Below are positions 33,310 to 43,540 of a DNA stretch of 46,860 bases, piece after piece. This DNA comes from Phoronis australis. Lineage: Eukaryota; Phoronida; Phoronidae. The notes beneath the pieces are model-generated. The model saw only the letters and a program-made list of their open reading frames with translations, made no database searches and had not been told where the DNA came from. The position numbers were made by a program, and so were the translations under genes. The stretch covers positions 120,096-166,955 of the forward strand of contig NMRA01000651.1 of the NCBI GenBank assembly GCA_002633005.1. The letters are read 5' to 3'. The first letter of the stretch is position 1. The number at the start of each line of letters is the position of its first letter.

Positions 33310-34300
33310 GTGAGATACTGCAAGGTGGGCATTGTCAACTCATCTTTTGAACTCCTTTGTGCTTTCTAGTAACTCCATCTAGTGATTGGTCTTGGAACCA
33401 GCCATATTTCTTTTGGTTCATAAGGTGACAAGTCCATTTGTTTAAAGTTTCCGAGTTCAGTCTTCAGTTTTTCTTAAACTCATAGATTGCTTCTAACATG
33501 AGGAAGGTATCAACCAAGATCAGTTGAGTTTAAAGCATCAATAAGCCGTTTAACCCAAAAGTTAGTGTTAAGCCCAAGGCAAGTGTATTGACAGTTTAAT
33601 GCATGCTCCTAACTATGCCAATGTGTAGCAGGAACTAAACGACAATGCTATTTGAACATCATCTACACTATAGTGCAGTTGTAGTAAAAAATCTGCAAAT
33701 AGTTGATTTTTTCACTGACGTACCTTAGGCGGTTACATAAACCACATCATGCAGTGTTATTCCCTTCACGATACTTACTGGACACAGTTGAGTGATTTAT
33801 GACAGATCATTTTCAACACAAAACTCATTCTTAAAAACATTTGGCAATTTTCAACCTACTTCATATTCACATCGTTGCAGTATGTTGTGTTTCTAACTAA
33901 TTTAACCAAGCAATCACAGAGACGAGGAATTAGCATACAAGTTCCACTTTAAGGCAATAGTCGTTGGTGTATGGTGGCTTTGTTCAGAATCTGTGTATAG
34001 CCTCTAATTGCCTCAGTTGTGTAAACTATTGCCATGTTACATTGTGGCTGCGCAGACTTGCATAGTCACACAGGTCCCATTACTTGGTGGAGAAAACTGG
34101 TTCTCAAAATGCGGGACCCCTGTGACTTCTTGGGCAGACCATTGGGTCACAATTTGTTGAAACTTGCATGATCAATTTTCAACATTTTTCAGCTACAACA
34201 ATGAAGACTGGGTTTGCTGTTGCCAGCCTGGGCCACCTGGTTGCACTACGAGCTCAACTTCTCCTTGGTGTTCAATAATGCCTAATATTTGTCATTGCAG
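33310..34300. other. CPSF2 intron 9
   Basis: I looked for an extra exon for the linker that vertebrate CPSF2 carries here and saw none with usable splice sites. Confidence 0.5.
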
Positions 34301-34491
34301 CTGGTGGTTCTGCTGATGACTTGTTGCCCCTCTTGGAGCCCCTCCCTATGACTCTACAGCCCAGCCATCCGGCTGTCTTCATAAATGAACCCAAATTGTC
34401 AGACTTCAAACAGATTCTGGTGAAACAGGGCATTCAAGCGGAGTTTGTGGCTGGCTCTCTCATCTGTAACGGAACTGTCGCAGTCAAAAGG
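34301..34491 (+). CDS. CPSF2: CPSF2 exon 10: CPSF100 C-terminal domain
   Basis: It completes an Ala codon and encodes DDLLPLLEPLPMTLQPSHPA, VFINEPKLSDFKQILVKQG and IQAEFVAGSLICNGTVAVKR. VF-NEP-LSDFKQ-L---GIQAEF-GG-L-CN--VAV-R is diagnostic for the C-terminal domain. The acceptor is CATTGCAG and the donor AGG|GTATGC. It ends in phase 0. Confidence 0.96.
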
Positions 34492-35109
34492 GTATGCTGA
34501 CGGACGGAACATGGGGAAATTCTCACTGAGCTGTTGTGTCCGCTCATATTGATCTGGTTCTAAATTATAGCTAGTTAAGAGGAAATTGCTTTACTAGCGT
34601 GGATAACAGAAAAATGTGTTCTTACATACTAGCATGGATAACAGAAGAGTGACGCAGCATACTGTTGCTAATTTGTGGTTAATTTGTTTGGCCAACTTAA
34701 GGAAGCACTAGGTAGTAGTACCCCTGTTGAGTAGCACCCTTTAGGGCTATTAATTACTCATAAAATAGATGCACTTATCTCTCACCTCCAAGTGTATGTT
34801 GGGTGATTCAGTAACATTTGATAAGTTTGTGAGCTAGAAGTCGTCATCATAAACACATCAGATGTCTTAACCCGAACATTTGGCCAATCACATACAGCCT
34901 TCAAATTATCAAACTGATAGTGCCATCTCTTGGGAAAATTACAAATTACCGGTTGAGTGAAACTAGTGTTACTCATCAAGTCTAGAAATGATTTACTAAT
35001 CACACTAGTTACACACTTTGTAGTTGTTTGACTATGTGTTGTAAGAGATTTAATGGCACACATTTCTGTACATACCCAATTGTTGAAGATGATATACCTT
35101 TGTTTTCAG

Positions 35110-35202
35110 AGTGAAACAGGTAAGCTGCTGCTAGAGGGCACTATGAGCAGTGATTATTACTTGGTGCGGGACTTACTGTACGACCAGTACGCTGTGATCT
35201 AA
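35110..35202 (+). CDS. CPSF2: CPSF2 last exon with stop
   Basis: It encodes SETGKLLLEGTMSSDYYLV and RDLLYDQYAVI, then TAA. The C-terminus RDLLY-QYA(I/V)(V/I) is the conserved end of CPSF2. The acceptor is TGTTTTCAG. The 3' UTR runs to about 35510. Confidence 0.96.
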   Translation, partial: SETGKLLLEGTMSSDYYLVRDLLYDQYAVI

Positions 35203-35489
35203 GAACTGATCCACAGTGCACAGGCTCCACTCCGAGGAGACAGGGCACAGGACATGAGAGCAGAGAGGTGTTGGGGAACTACCTGTAAGACTGGCATGAA
35301 ATCGTCCACAGAGTAGTCCCAATGCTGAACTACCGAGAGGAGAGGACAAGGACATAGTGTTTCAGAAATTGGTCAGTTTCTGGAAAGGTCTTGGCAGCTT
35401 CCTCTGCATTTCGTTTTATCTTTGGAAAAATGAAACCAAAGGCATTAAGTCTTAGATACGTTCCTCTAAATGAACTCTTTCATTTTGTA

Positions 35490-35495
35490 AATAAA
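35490..35495 (+). terminator. CPSF2 polyadenylation signal AATAAA
   Basis: A canonical AATAAA lies 288 bp after the stop codon. A U/G-rich stretch (TATTAGTATTTCACTGATGT) follows within 40 bp. No earlier AATAAA was seen in the 3' UTR. Confidence 0.8.
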
Positions 35496-35861
35496 AAAGT
35501 ATTAGTATTAGTATTTCACTGATGTTTTATTAGATCATTCTACACAAACTCATATCTCCGTGGTTATCAAACTCTAAATAGACTGTGTACACAGACAACT
35601 ACTACTCTACTAAGTATCTACAGTCAAACAAAAGTCAAAACTTGTAATGCACATTGTTAAACATAAACTTGGCACTTTTGGAAAACGGAACCGCTTATTA
35701 ACATAAATCACAAACAAAAAAATGAACGGCCAATTAACTCTTGACATCACACTACAACAAAAGCATTGACATTCACCAATGGTGCATCACAAATGATATG
35801 TTTCTAAGGGTTAAGATATGGTACATAAGGCTACTTAAACAATTTTAAAATAATGGTCAGT

Positions 35862-36889
35862 TACAACAGCAAAGCGTTGCCATGCGCCTACAGTGTATTG
35901 CAATCGGTATGCTTCTACTTTTTTTACAATTTTTATGAAATACATTAACTCAGTCATACTGAACTATTTCAAGAATTAATCTCAGAACCACAGCAATCGC
36001 ACTTAGTAAAGAGGCAGGTGTGACATTTGTTCTCAGTAATACTGAGACCAAAATGACCACTAGGAGGTGCTGTGTTAGACAATTCACAATCGCATACCTC
36101 TGTCGAGTTTCATTGAAATCCATCAATTGGTTCTCTAGATATAATATGGAAATGCTCTTCTTGAAAATGGTCACTAGGAGGTGCTGTGTTAGATGAATTC
36201 TCAATCGCATACCTCTGTCGAGTTTCATTGAAATCCCTCAATTGGTTTTCTAGAAATAATATGGAAATGCTCTTCTGCAAAATGGCCACTAGGAGGTTCT
36301 GCAGTGGTCGAATACTCCCGAAAATCTATCAGTGTTGGCACATTAACTACATATAATTCTGTGTCAAGTTTCATTGACATCCATCAAATGGATATTATTC
36401 AGAAACACTCTTCACACAAAAAATACTGAAAAGGCATGCCCCCTGACCCCAGGGGGAGGTTGCAGATTGAAAAGAGGCACAACATAATGATAAATCGTCG
36501 TGAGAGACCGTCCGGAGTTGGTATATGGTGCAACTCCGGATGGTCTGGGCTAAACAGAAAACCATAGTTCTACTGCGAGTCTACACCAATGTGATAAACG
36601 AGAGTAGTTCTACTTGCCGCATCAGCTGCAGGTATCATTATCTTTTTTATGACAAACAACATGTGACTGGGCAAAGCCTTTTCAAATTAGTGTAGATAAT
36701 CCAGTGGAGCGCGAGACCCCTGAGGTCCCTGTCAAGTCCTCACAACAATTACATGTTATGCACCGTAGTGATGCCATACACCCTTGAGCCAAATTTCATC
36801 AAAATACAACCAAGAATTTTTGTGATATCGACCACACAGCCAGACAGGATAACAATATGCAACCACATATGTATGTGTGCGCAAAAATA
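35862..36889 (-). mobile_element. Divergent family B modular element, reverse orientation
   Basis: Read on the reverse strand, the element starts ATTTTTGCGCACACATACAT and continues ATGTGGTTGCAT, matching the start and palindrome of copies at 7326 and 19406. It ends GTAGGCGCATGGCAACGCTT, TGCTGTTGT, matching the family 3' end. Between them are three or four 114-115-bp modules (box CACTAGGAGG on the + strand at 36059, 36173 and 36288, that is CCTCCTAGTG in element sense) with GATTTCAATGAAACT cores. Its length is close to that of copy 2. The central modules differ so much that it is a separate subfamily. Confidence 0.7.
36505..36546. repeat. 16-bp-stem hairpin
   Basis: AGACCGTCCGGAGTTG and CAACTCCGGATGGTCT pair over 16 positions with a single G-T mismatch, around a 10-base loop GTATATGGTG. 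It lies inside the reverse-oriented family B element. Confidence 0.85.
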
Positions 36890-37049
36890 TTAGTGAATTT
36901 CAAAAACAATGTTCCTTGGTCATAAAGCTTTGCCCAGGCCCAAAACTGACCAGAAAAGTTATAGCGGTTTTATTTCAAAACGCACACGATCAAGTTGTTA
37001 ACATTTTGTACTGCACAAAACAAATTCAGTACTTGAGGATACCGTTAAA

Positions 37050-37303
37050 TGCGCGCACCCAAGCTAAAAACGGGGTGCTCGAATTTTTCAGACTGTGGAC
37101 CTTTTACTAAGATTCATGTGGTACGTTCAGAGCTATGAATTGTGCATTCTCCGATTTTTGTTAGTTCCTGCCTTTTTAGTGGAACTTTGTCTCGTTTTCT
37201 TTTTTCAAAGTTTTTGTTTCTCTGAGGTGGACCTTTTGCCCACTTTGCCAAAAAATGGGGGGCTCGTTTGAGCTCCCCGAGCCCCCCCCCCTGGGTGCGC
37301 GCA
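37050..37303. mobile_element. 254-bp MITE (family D), copy 1
   Basis: The ends are TGCGCGCACCC and its exact inverse GGGTGCGCGCA. The inner sequence is related, in inverted orientation, to 42516-42768: AAAAATGGGGGGCTCG, TTTGTTTCTCTGAGGTGGAC and the AGTCC/GGAC words. It is non-coding. The ORFs at 37114-37379 are chance. Confidence 0.8.
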
Positions 37304-37647
37304 AACATGATTTCACCCAAAACTGATTGTCATATACAGTTTCACAACATATTCCATCTCCCCTGAGAGATAAAAGCATTATTAATCAGCTATATAATAT
37401 ATAAGTGCCATAAACTGTATAGGGTGATTCAAGAACTGTCTTTCCACACAGCCATCGCTTAAATTGCCCAACGTGGCAAGTAGAACTGAAGATTATGAAA
37501 ACACAAGTTTTCAAACTTGCTCAAAGAATTTGAGTGAAGACAGTAACGGTAATTTTTGTTTCTATAGTAAGTTTTGAGTGATCTATAGGTAATATCCTAT
37601 AGCACAGTAAATTTAGTAGCCCAACAACTGTATCCAACCCCTGTACT

Positions 37648-37776
37648 TTACAAGTCTGTATCCTCCTCGAGGCCCTCTTGGCTGTACACTGGGTTCTCAA
37701 ATGCAGTAGTGCCATTGGTGAAAGAGATCTCTGGGATAGCTTTGCTGGGATCTTGGAAAAATGTGGGTTCGTGCTC
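37648..37776 (-). CDS. Receptor last exon: cytoplasmic tail with FENPVY
   Basis: It encodes EHEPTFFQDPSKAIPEISF, TNGTTAFENPVYSQEGLEE, DTDL and a stop (42 residues). FENPVY fits the F-x-NPxY endocytosis/PTB-binding signal of LDL-receptor-family tails, and the tail ends in an acidic stretch. The acceptor on this strand is CTTTTCAG, phase 0. It follows the FDNPMY exon at 39388-39541. I cannot name the receptor; LRP-like or other modular scavenger receptors are candidates. Confidence 0.85.
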   Translation of the reverse strand, partial: EHEPTFFQDPSKAIPEISFTNGTTAFENPVYSQEGLEEDTDL

Positions 37777-37952
37777 CTGAAAAGTGAAAATGGCATAATT
37801 TACGACACTGTAAATACAGCAATGACAACAGGAACACAAGAGAAAGTATGATTAGTCTCTTATATGCTGTCTATTGGTAATAGTCTGACCAACAGGTGGC
37901 ATGTCAGGGATGAACAGTACTTCTCTCATTGCACCAATAAAAACATTTTAAC

Positions 37953-37997
37953 AAATAGTAACACCATTTTTAAATGGTAAAAATGGTGTTACTATTT
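37953..37997. repeat. Perfect 19-bp inverted repeat (hairpin)
   Basis: AAATAGTAACACCATTTTT is followed, after AAATGGT, by its exact reverse complement AAAAATGGTGTTACTATTT. It lies in the last intron of the receptor gene. Confidence 0.95.
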
Positions 37998-37999
37998 AC

Positions 38000-39387
38000 T
38001 ACTTTAAAAAATTTCTTTCAGATTTCAACCATCACTTGAAAATTAGAGAATTTGACATACTCTAACTTATTCAGCCAATTTTTCACAGAATAGACCACTG
38101 CATATAAGGCACACCATGAATAAAATGCTTACAAGTCATGCATTTCTAAAGATATGCAGGAATTTTAACTGCCCATCATTCTAAGTGGCTTTTACCATAA
38201 AGAAAGCATGCCCGAGTCCGGAGTCCCATACAGTTGTGTAGATTGCATTGTCCAGTGCAAGCAAGACCCAATAAGTGTAATTACCCGACCATAAACTGTA
38301 GTAAACATCTCTGCCTGTACATAACGTCCAATTTTCAAAAATGCATTAACCAATAATTTTCGTTAAAAACGAACACCACAGCGGTATTCAGCTCGAAAAA
38401 AAGTAAAGTTTACAAATTTTAAAAATCGAACTAATAAGCTAAAAGCTACAAGCATTGGGTGCGACTGAAGATAAACAACCGTGCGTATTAATATACTAGG
38501 TGGATTTACAAATGAACGCTGATCAGAGTTAACAATATCACATAGATTAATATTCTTTCAATCTCGTTTAACCATATTTTTGACTAGAAAACAGTTGTAT
38601 TTAACTTGCGCCCACTCTTCATTTTTTTTAACGGACAAAAAGGTAGAATAGTTATGTAGTCAGTGCAACCGAAATTGTCCAGATTCCAAATCTTCAGTTT
38701 GGCTATCACCATATTTTGCACTTTTGTACATATATTATGATTTGGGTTCACAATTAACTAAACTAATGAAGTTTCGCTGGTGATCAAAATCTACCACTGT
38801 TTTGGTACATCAAGATTAAAAATGAAATAAAAAGATATCAACCCATTCCCGGTAAGAAAAAAAAACAAGTGGACAGGAGTTTTAAAAATGAAATAATGAA
38901 AACCGGTATGAATCATTTAAAACCATTGTTCATTTGGGAAATGGACCTTGGTCAAGATAAACACAAATTAACTTTTTAGTCATTTTGTAATATTTAAAAT
39001 GTACCAAATTAAAATTACTCTCCACAGTTGCAGGTTATATCTCTGTGCAAATGCCAGAGAAAAACAATTTGGGTGTAATAACAACCATCATTGTTGAGAG
39101 AGTGCTAGCTATTACCTTTCCATTTCGTTAGCTCAGATCTACATCAATACAAAGGGCGTGCTGAATAGGCATTGTAAAAATTGTCTGGGGCTAAGGGAAT
39201 CTGAGTGGTGACCAGTGTAAGCAAGAAATTCTCCACATAGAAGATAAAATAATTCTACACTTTTGTCTAGAACAATCTGTCTGGAACAGGAAAGAATTTG
39301 GATCAAAAGCACATGCACAAATGAAGAGGTAATCAGAGTACACATTATAGAGAGACATTCTAAAGCTATGGCTGATGCTATACTTAC
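38000..39387. other. Receptor intron between tail exons
   Basis: AT-rich sequence with no further splice-bounded coding segment and no repeat recognised. Confidence 0.5.
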
Positions 39388-39541
39388 CTTAGACACAGGA
39401 CTGTCATACATGGGATTATCAAAACCTCTAAGGGCAGGATCCAAGTCAACCACGCCATTATCAAAACTAACTGAGGGACCCAGCTCAATCTCTGTCGATT
39501 TGCAGCTTGGATTGATAAATGGCAAAAATGGCATTCCTTGC
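39388..39541 (-). CDS. Receptor cytoplasmic exon with FDNPMY
   Basis: One base completes Arg. It then encodes QGMPFLPFINPSCKSTEIEL, GPSVSFDNGVVDLDPALRG and FDNPMYDSPVSK (51 codons, ending in phase 0). FDNPMY is an NPxY-type signal. Further up, SVSFDNGVV keeps an FDN but lacks the tyrosine. The acceptor is TTGTTTCAG and the donor AAG|GTAAGT on the reverse strand. Confidence 0.87.
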
Positions 39542-39962
39542 CTGAAACAAGTTGCAAAATTTGTTTTAAGAAAAATGATAATTGTGTTGTCTAATTAACT
39601 ATTTACTTAATTGTCGGTTCCAGTTCCTGGTGCAAGCAAACCATCTCGTAAAGCATGCAATTCCTGTGACAGCTGGTTTTAGGAAAGAGTGTTTTGATTC
39701 CTCACAGATGATAAAAATATTTCAGTCACATAAAAGTTATAGGCCATATATATCACACCATCACAGACTTATGTATTAAATGTTGAACAAAGATTAATTT
39801 TGACATATAAAAACTCACAATAATTAGATGGACAAAATTTGAAATTTTTAGCACCTCAATCCTTATGTTCAACCATACCCATAGTGCAGAAGCGTAATCT
39901 GATTAAGTGTAAAATTCTGAGGATGGAGACCAAGTGTACATGTAATTTCAAAAGTGGCTCAC

Positions 39963-40068
39963 CTGCGTCTGTAGAAGAAGCAGGCAACAACAGTGAGAAT
40001 GGTGAGAATGAGGATGACTCCAATAACAATACCAACTATACTGCCACTGTTCATGGATGATGGCTTAC
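39963..40068 (-). CDS. Receptor transmembrane exon
   Basis: It encodes KPSSMNSGSIV, the hydrophobic helix GIVIGVILILTILTVVACFF, then YRRR. The helix of about 20 residues followed at once by a basic stop-transfer cluster defines a type I membrane protein, outside N-terminal. It starts in phase 1, and with the exon at 45782-45874 the split codon gives Ser. It ends two bases into Arg. The acceptor is GACGTAG and the donor GCAG|GTGAGC. Confidence 0.87.
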
Positions 40069-40554
40069 CTACGTCAAACAAAAATTGCGTAGAAAATACA
40101 GTAAACACATTCTGTTGCAAACAACCCATTTTAGTAATATGGAGAAGTCGGCCCACAATTCAATAGCTACAACTAAGCCAAAAGTATCAAAATTTCAACA
40201 CATATTTTACAGCTCAAATACTATGTTGGTGACCCCTAATTTTTTAATTTCGCAGCAAACGTGGGGCATCAAAATAAAAATCATGTTAAATTCAAGGTAC
40301 TCCGAGTCAAGAAAAAACGTTTTCTTACACCACCATAAGAAAATCATTAAGCCCGAGGAAATGTAATTAATCAGGCAACGGAAATATCAATTAATAATTT
40401 GAGGTGCGGCTTCTCAGTAAGCCATCTAAACTTCCCCTTTTTCCAGAAATGTATCTGTTTAAGTGGCTGTAATGGAAAAGCTAATTCAGTTACACCCATA
40501 TTATTTCAGATATGTAGTTTTTAAAAAAACGTCAAATGCCCTTAATTGAGCATC

Positions 40555-41305
40555 AGGGCAGTTCCAGCAAAATCTGTATGGGAGGGGGGGAAGGCACTTT
40601 TATGTCGTACCCACCGCCCATATTTTTCATGCATTTCTCCAACCCATAATTTTTTAATTATTTTAATAGGTTAAAATATAAAATCCAACACTTGCAAACA
40701 AATTGCCTCCAGGAGGACCTGTTAAGAACTTAGATGATTGACAGACAAGAACTAGTTGTCTTGTCCAATATTGTCAAAAACTAAAGTAGCCTGTGAGCAA
40801 TACTTTTGGCAGTCACCAGGTGTCTCTGTTCACCATGTGTCTATAACTTCAATGAACATTTTTTCAATTATAAGGATCTATGAATCTCAAACTGTCTCCA
40901 TGAACTCTTTTATACTTCTATATCAAGTGAATATTGGAACTTGTTTATCTTACTCCTCATACTTTTTATTTAAAAATCATCAATTTTCTTATATGTGTTA
41001 ACACCAGTTTAGTGTTGCATATTCAATTCAATGGGACTGCAGACAAACAATTAGCTCGAATCAAGTTGCCCATGACTTGATTAATGGCTTAGTGAACATA
41101 TTGCACTCTGTTCACTGGCAATATGGGCTGAAGCAACCAACCTGTCAACATTACCAGGTCAAAAAATACCACCCATTTTTAACCCATCACTTCTTACAGG
41201 AACGACCACCCATAATTTGAGTCTTTTTCTGAAGGCCACCACCCATGAATTTTTATTTCTACTGCCGTCCCCCTCCTCCCACAGGGATTTTACTGGAACA
41301 GCCCT
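40555..41305. mobile_element. 751-bp TIR element (family F)
   Basis: The left end AGGGCAGTTCCAGCAAAATC continues TGTATGGGAGGGGGG. The reverse complement of the right end is AGGGCTGTTCCAGTAAAATC, then CCTGTGGGAGGAGGGGG. About 30 terminal bases are thus inverted with a few changes. CCACCCAT-AATTTTT words recur inside both ends. There is no transposase and no clear flanking duplication. It lies in the large receptor intron. A fragment of the same end is at 44063-44098. Confidence 0.75.
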
Positions 41306-41859
41306 CAGTATTTCTGGGTCATTCTCTATCATTAGTCTAAGCACCATATTGCTGTGAGTATTCATATCACATCATGAAACTGTAATGCACAATTGAAAGA
41401 AATATCAATTATTTGGATTACCCATCTTGTATTTTAAAGTGTTTAGACAGTTTTTGTGCAGCTGAAAGTCCAAGTTTTGGTTGGCAGGAGCAGTAGGCCC
41501 TACAACTCATTAGGGTGTTGTCCAGTTGTCCCCAACTAATGTTGGATCAGATAGCAAAGGAACAAGTTGGCTGGTTGACCAATGTTGCCAATATCTTACA
41601 CAATTGATTAACTCCATTGTGGTATTTATGATAGGAGGGCCAGCTTTCTTTCCTTCAATAGTTGTTATAACAGGGGATAAGATCCTATCAAGCCAGACAG
41701 GGCTGTGTTGTTAAAAATAAAAGATGGAAGATGTGATTTCAGACAAAATGTGAACATCTCATCACGAAAGTTGAGAAATAACTTAAAACGACACTCCATA
41801 GACCTAATTCACGCCGACAGGAGGCGTGTTCCAAAACGAGGCTCGCTACGATAGCTCCG

Positions 41860-42085
41860 TTGGCTTATTGGCATACTGGTTGTATTCCGTGTTGTTCGAA
41901 ACGGCTAAAAAAATACGGACACTCAACTTTCTGTTTTACAATCCCTAAGGACGTTAAGATTCGGAAGCGTACGTTGGGTCCTTGCCATACGCCGCGACGA
42001 AGGAAAATATGGCCGCGTAAAATTTCTAAGTGTTTTCGAAAAGTTTGTTCATATTTTGTTGCATCTTGGTTGCCAAGCATCACGG
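41860..42085 (+). pseudogene. THAP-domain relic inside the TIR element
   Basis: One frame reads GCIPCCSKRLKKYGHSTFCF then TIPKDVKIRK. After a one-base frame change near 41972, the next frame reads RWVLAIRRDEGKYGRVKF, and a further change near 42040 gives KVCSYFVASW. This is the THAP order: Cys pair, F-x-(F)-PKD, RKRW--AIRR and VCS-(H)F. Two frame breaks and a missing His codon show decay. It points inward from the left inverted end, as expected for the N-terminus of a THAP-type transposase or accessory protein. Confidence 0.7.
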
Positions 42086-42515
42086 CAACGACCGGAGAAT
42101 GTTCGGCCAGTCATGCTGTGTTCATGACTACGGATTGAAACATGATGCATTTTTCTTCCCAAAAAAGGACAGGGCCCTCAATTCCTCGATTTTGGGATCG
42201 CATATTGGCCATATTCCCCTCTCAAAAATAATGAAAAATCCCCCGAAATTCCCTCCACGAGGCCTAAAAATTCCCCTAGTGATTGAAAACTTCTCTCCGA
42301 AGTTCAAATAACCTGTAACCACACAGGTGACAGAGCCTGTGAGACCTTGCAACAGGACGGGGATGCTGATCGCGAGGTAGATTTTGCCCCGCACTCGGCA
42401 AAAAAAAAAGGTACAGGCACCTTTCCCCTCGGATGAACGAGGCCCCTGAAGAAACATAACTTTTCTTACTCTGTCCAGTTAACTGAAATTGAGCTCTAAA
42501 ACAAGGTTATGCTTT

Positions 42516-42768
42516 GCATGCACGCACCCAGGGGGGCTCGGGGGGCTCGAATGAGCCCCCCCATTTGGCGAAGTGGAGAAAAAGGTCCGCCTCAGAGAAA
42601 CAAAAAGTCCCAGATAACGAGACAAAAAGTCCACTAAAAAGGCGCAAACGCACAATGCGCAGCTCTGGACGTCGTACCCCATTTTTTTTATTCCTTCGGC
42701 AGCTTTTGTCGGTAAAAAGTCCACATTGGCGGAAATTCAAGCCCCCATATTAAAGGCTGGGTGCGCGC
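42516..42768. mobile_element. 253-bp MITE (family D), copy 2, nested
   Basis: The ends are GCATGCACGCACCCAGGGGG and, at the right, CTGGGTGCGCGC. ATGCTTT flanks both sides (42509-42515 and 42769-42775), a 7-bp target duplication. It is related to copy 1 at 37050-37303 in opposite orientation. It sits within the THAP/SWIM TIR element, so it inserted later. Confidence 0.8.
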
Positions 42769-43099
42769 ATGCTTTAGACGAATGAATTAGGTGTTTTGAT
42801 TTTAAAATTCACTGGTCCAGATTGATAGTTGAAACCTACCATATGAAATAGACGTCAGAATTATTAAAACCAGGACAGCAGAATTGATGGTCAAATAATT
42901 ACTTGTAAATGTGTGCAAGGGAGTGAATGAAAACCTGCATATAATGCGAAAGCGATTGCTTGGGCTGTGCTCGTTTTTTTAATTTAAAAAATGGTCTAAT
43001 AAATTTTTATTTACGAGCCTGTTTTTTTTATTTTAATAAAAATATAATATTTAATAACATCAGTTATTATTTCAGATGAATGACAAATCAACTGCTAGT

Positions 43100-43540
43100 C
43101 CCGGTAGTCTCTACCTCACCAGGACCTAGGCTATGTAATATTCTTGATCAACAAATTAAACCAGATGTGACTAATTGCACATGACAGGAAAATGCTATAA
43201 GCCACCACTGTCGAATATATCTTCAACTCGTCAACAATACAAGCAGATGACCTGAAGAAAGCATTATTATCAACAATTTACAAGAAGAAACGTAACCACG
43301 TAACCCTGCATTCAGCATAATACCTAATCCGTAACACTACGATCGCCACAGTTTGGTCATATCTACTTTTCATGTTTCGGAACCTAGTTTTCCGAAAAAA
43401 CTTATACTCTTTTGTCAGACAACTTTTTGATGCATTGACTTGTTCTCCAATGTATTTTTCTACGTCTCTGAGGTTAATTATCGACACATTTTTAAGATTT
43501 AATATCCAGGTTGGACTCGAAAGACCGGCCATTTAACCTA
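43100..43540 (-). pseudogene. SWIM/YqaJ-type protein N-terminal relic
   Basis: The reverse strand from 43532 opens with ATG and reads MAGLSSPTWIL, then LRDVEKYIGEQVNASKSCLT and KEYKFFRKTRFRNMK, SRYDQTVAIVV. Y-KFF-EGYVRN--V-YD-TV-VVA--YRSM is how I remember the start of a widespread invertebrate protein family with a SWIM zinc finger and, often, a YqaJ nuclease domain. Decayed downstream sequence (about 43190-43150) spells a broken TGCAAT...CACATCTGG, where a CNH-SGL SWIM motif would fall. Domain assignment is tentative. Confidence 0.45.

Larger units (their letters stand above)
21299..35495 (+). other. CPSF2: CPSF2 gene locus, C-terminal eleven exons and 3' UTR
   Basis: CPSF2 (CPSF100) is the catalytically inactive partner of the CPSF73 endonuclease in the nuclear complex that cleaves and polyadenylates pre-mRNA. 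Eleven exons join without a frame break into 441 codons and a stop. They match, in order, the end of the beta-CASP domain, the acidic linker, the RMMBL region and the C-terminal CPSF100 domain of animal CPSF2. Human CPSF2 is about 780 residues, so about 350 N-terminal residues are missing from the window. Introns range from 0.23 to 4.6 kb, and all splice sites used are GT-AG. Codons agree at every junction, with no sign of decay, so the locus looks functional. Recognition is from memory of the family, not a search. Confidence 0.93.

Noticed and set aside
42128-42457. 109-residue reverse-strand ORF as a receptor exon
   Set aside because: No acceptor or donor at useful positions, no resemblance to the tail, and it lies inside the THAP/SWIM TIR element.
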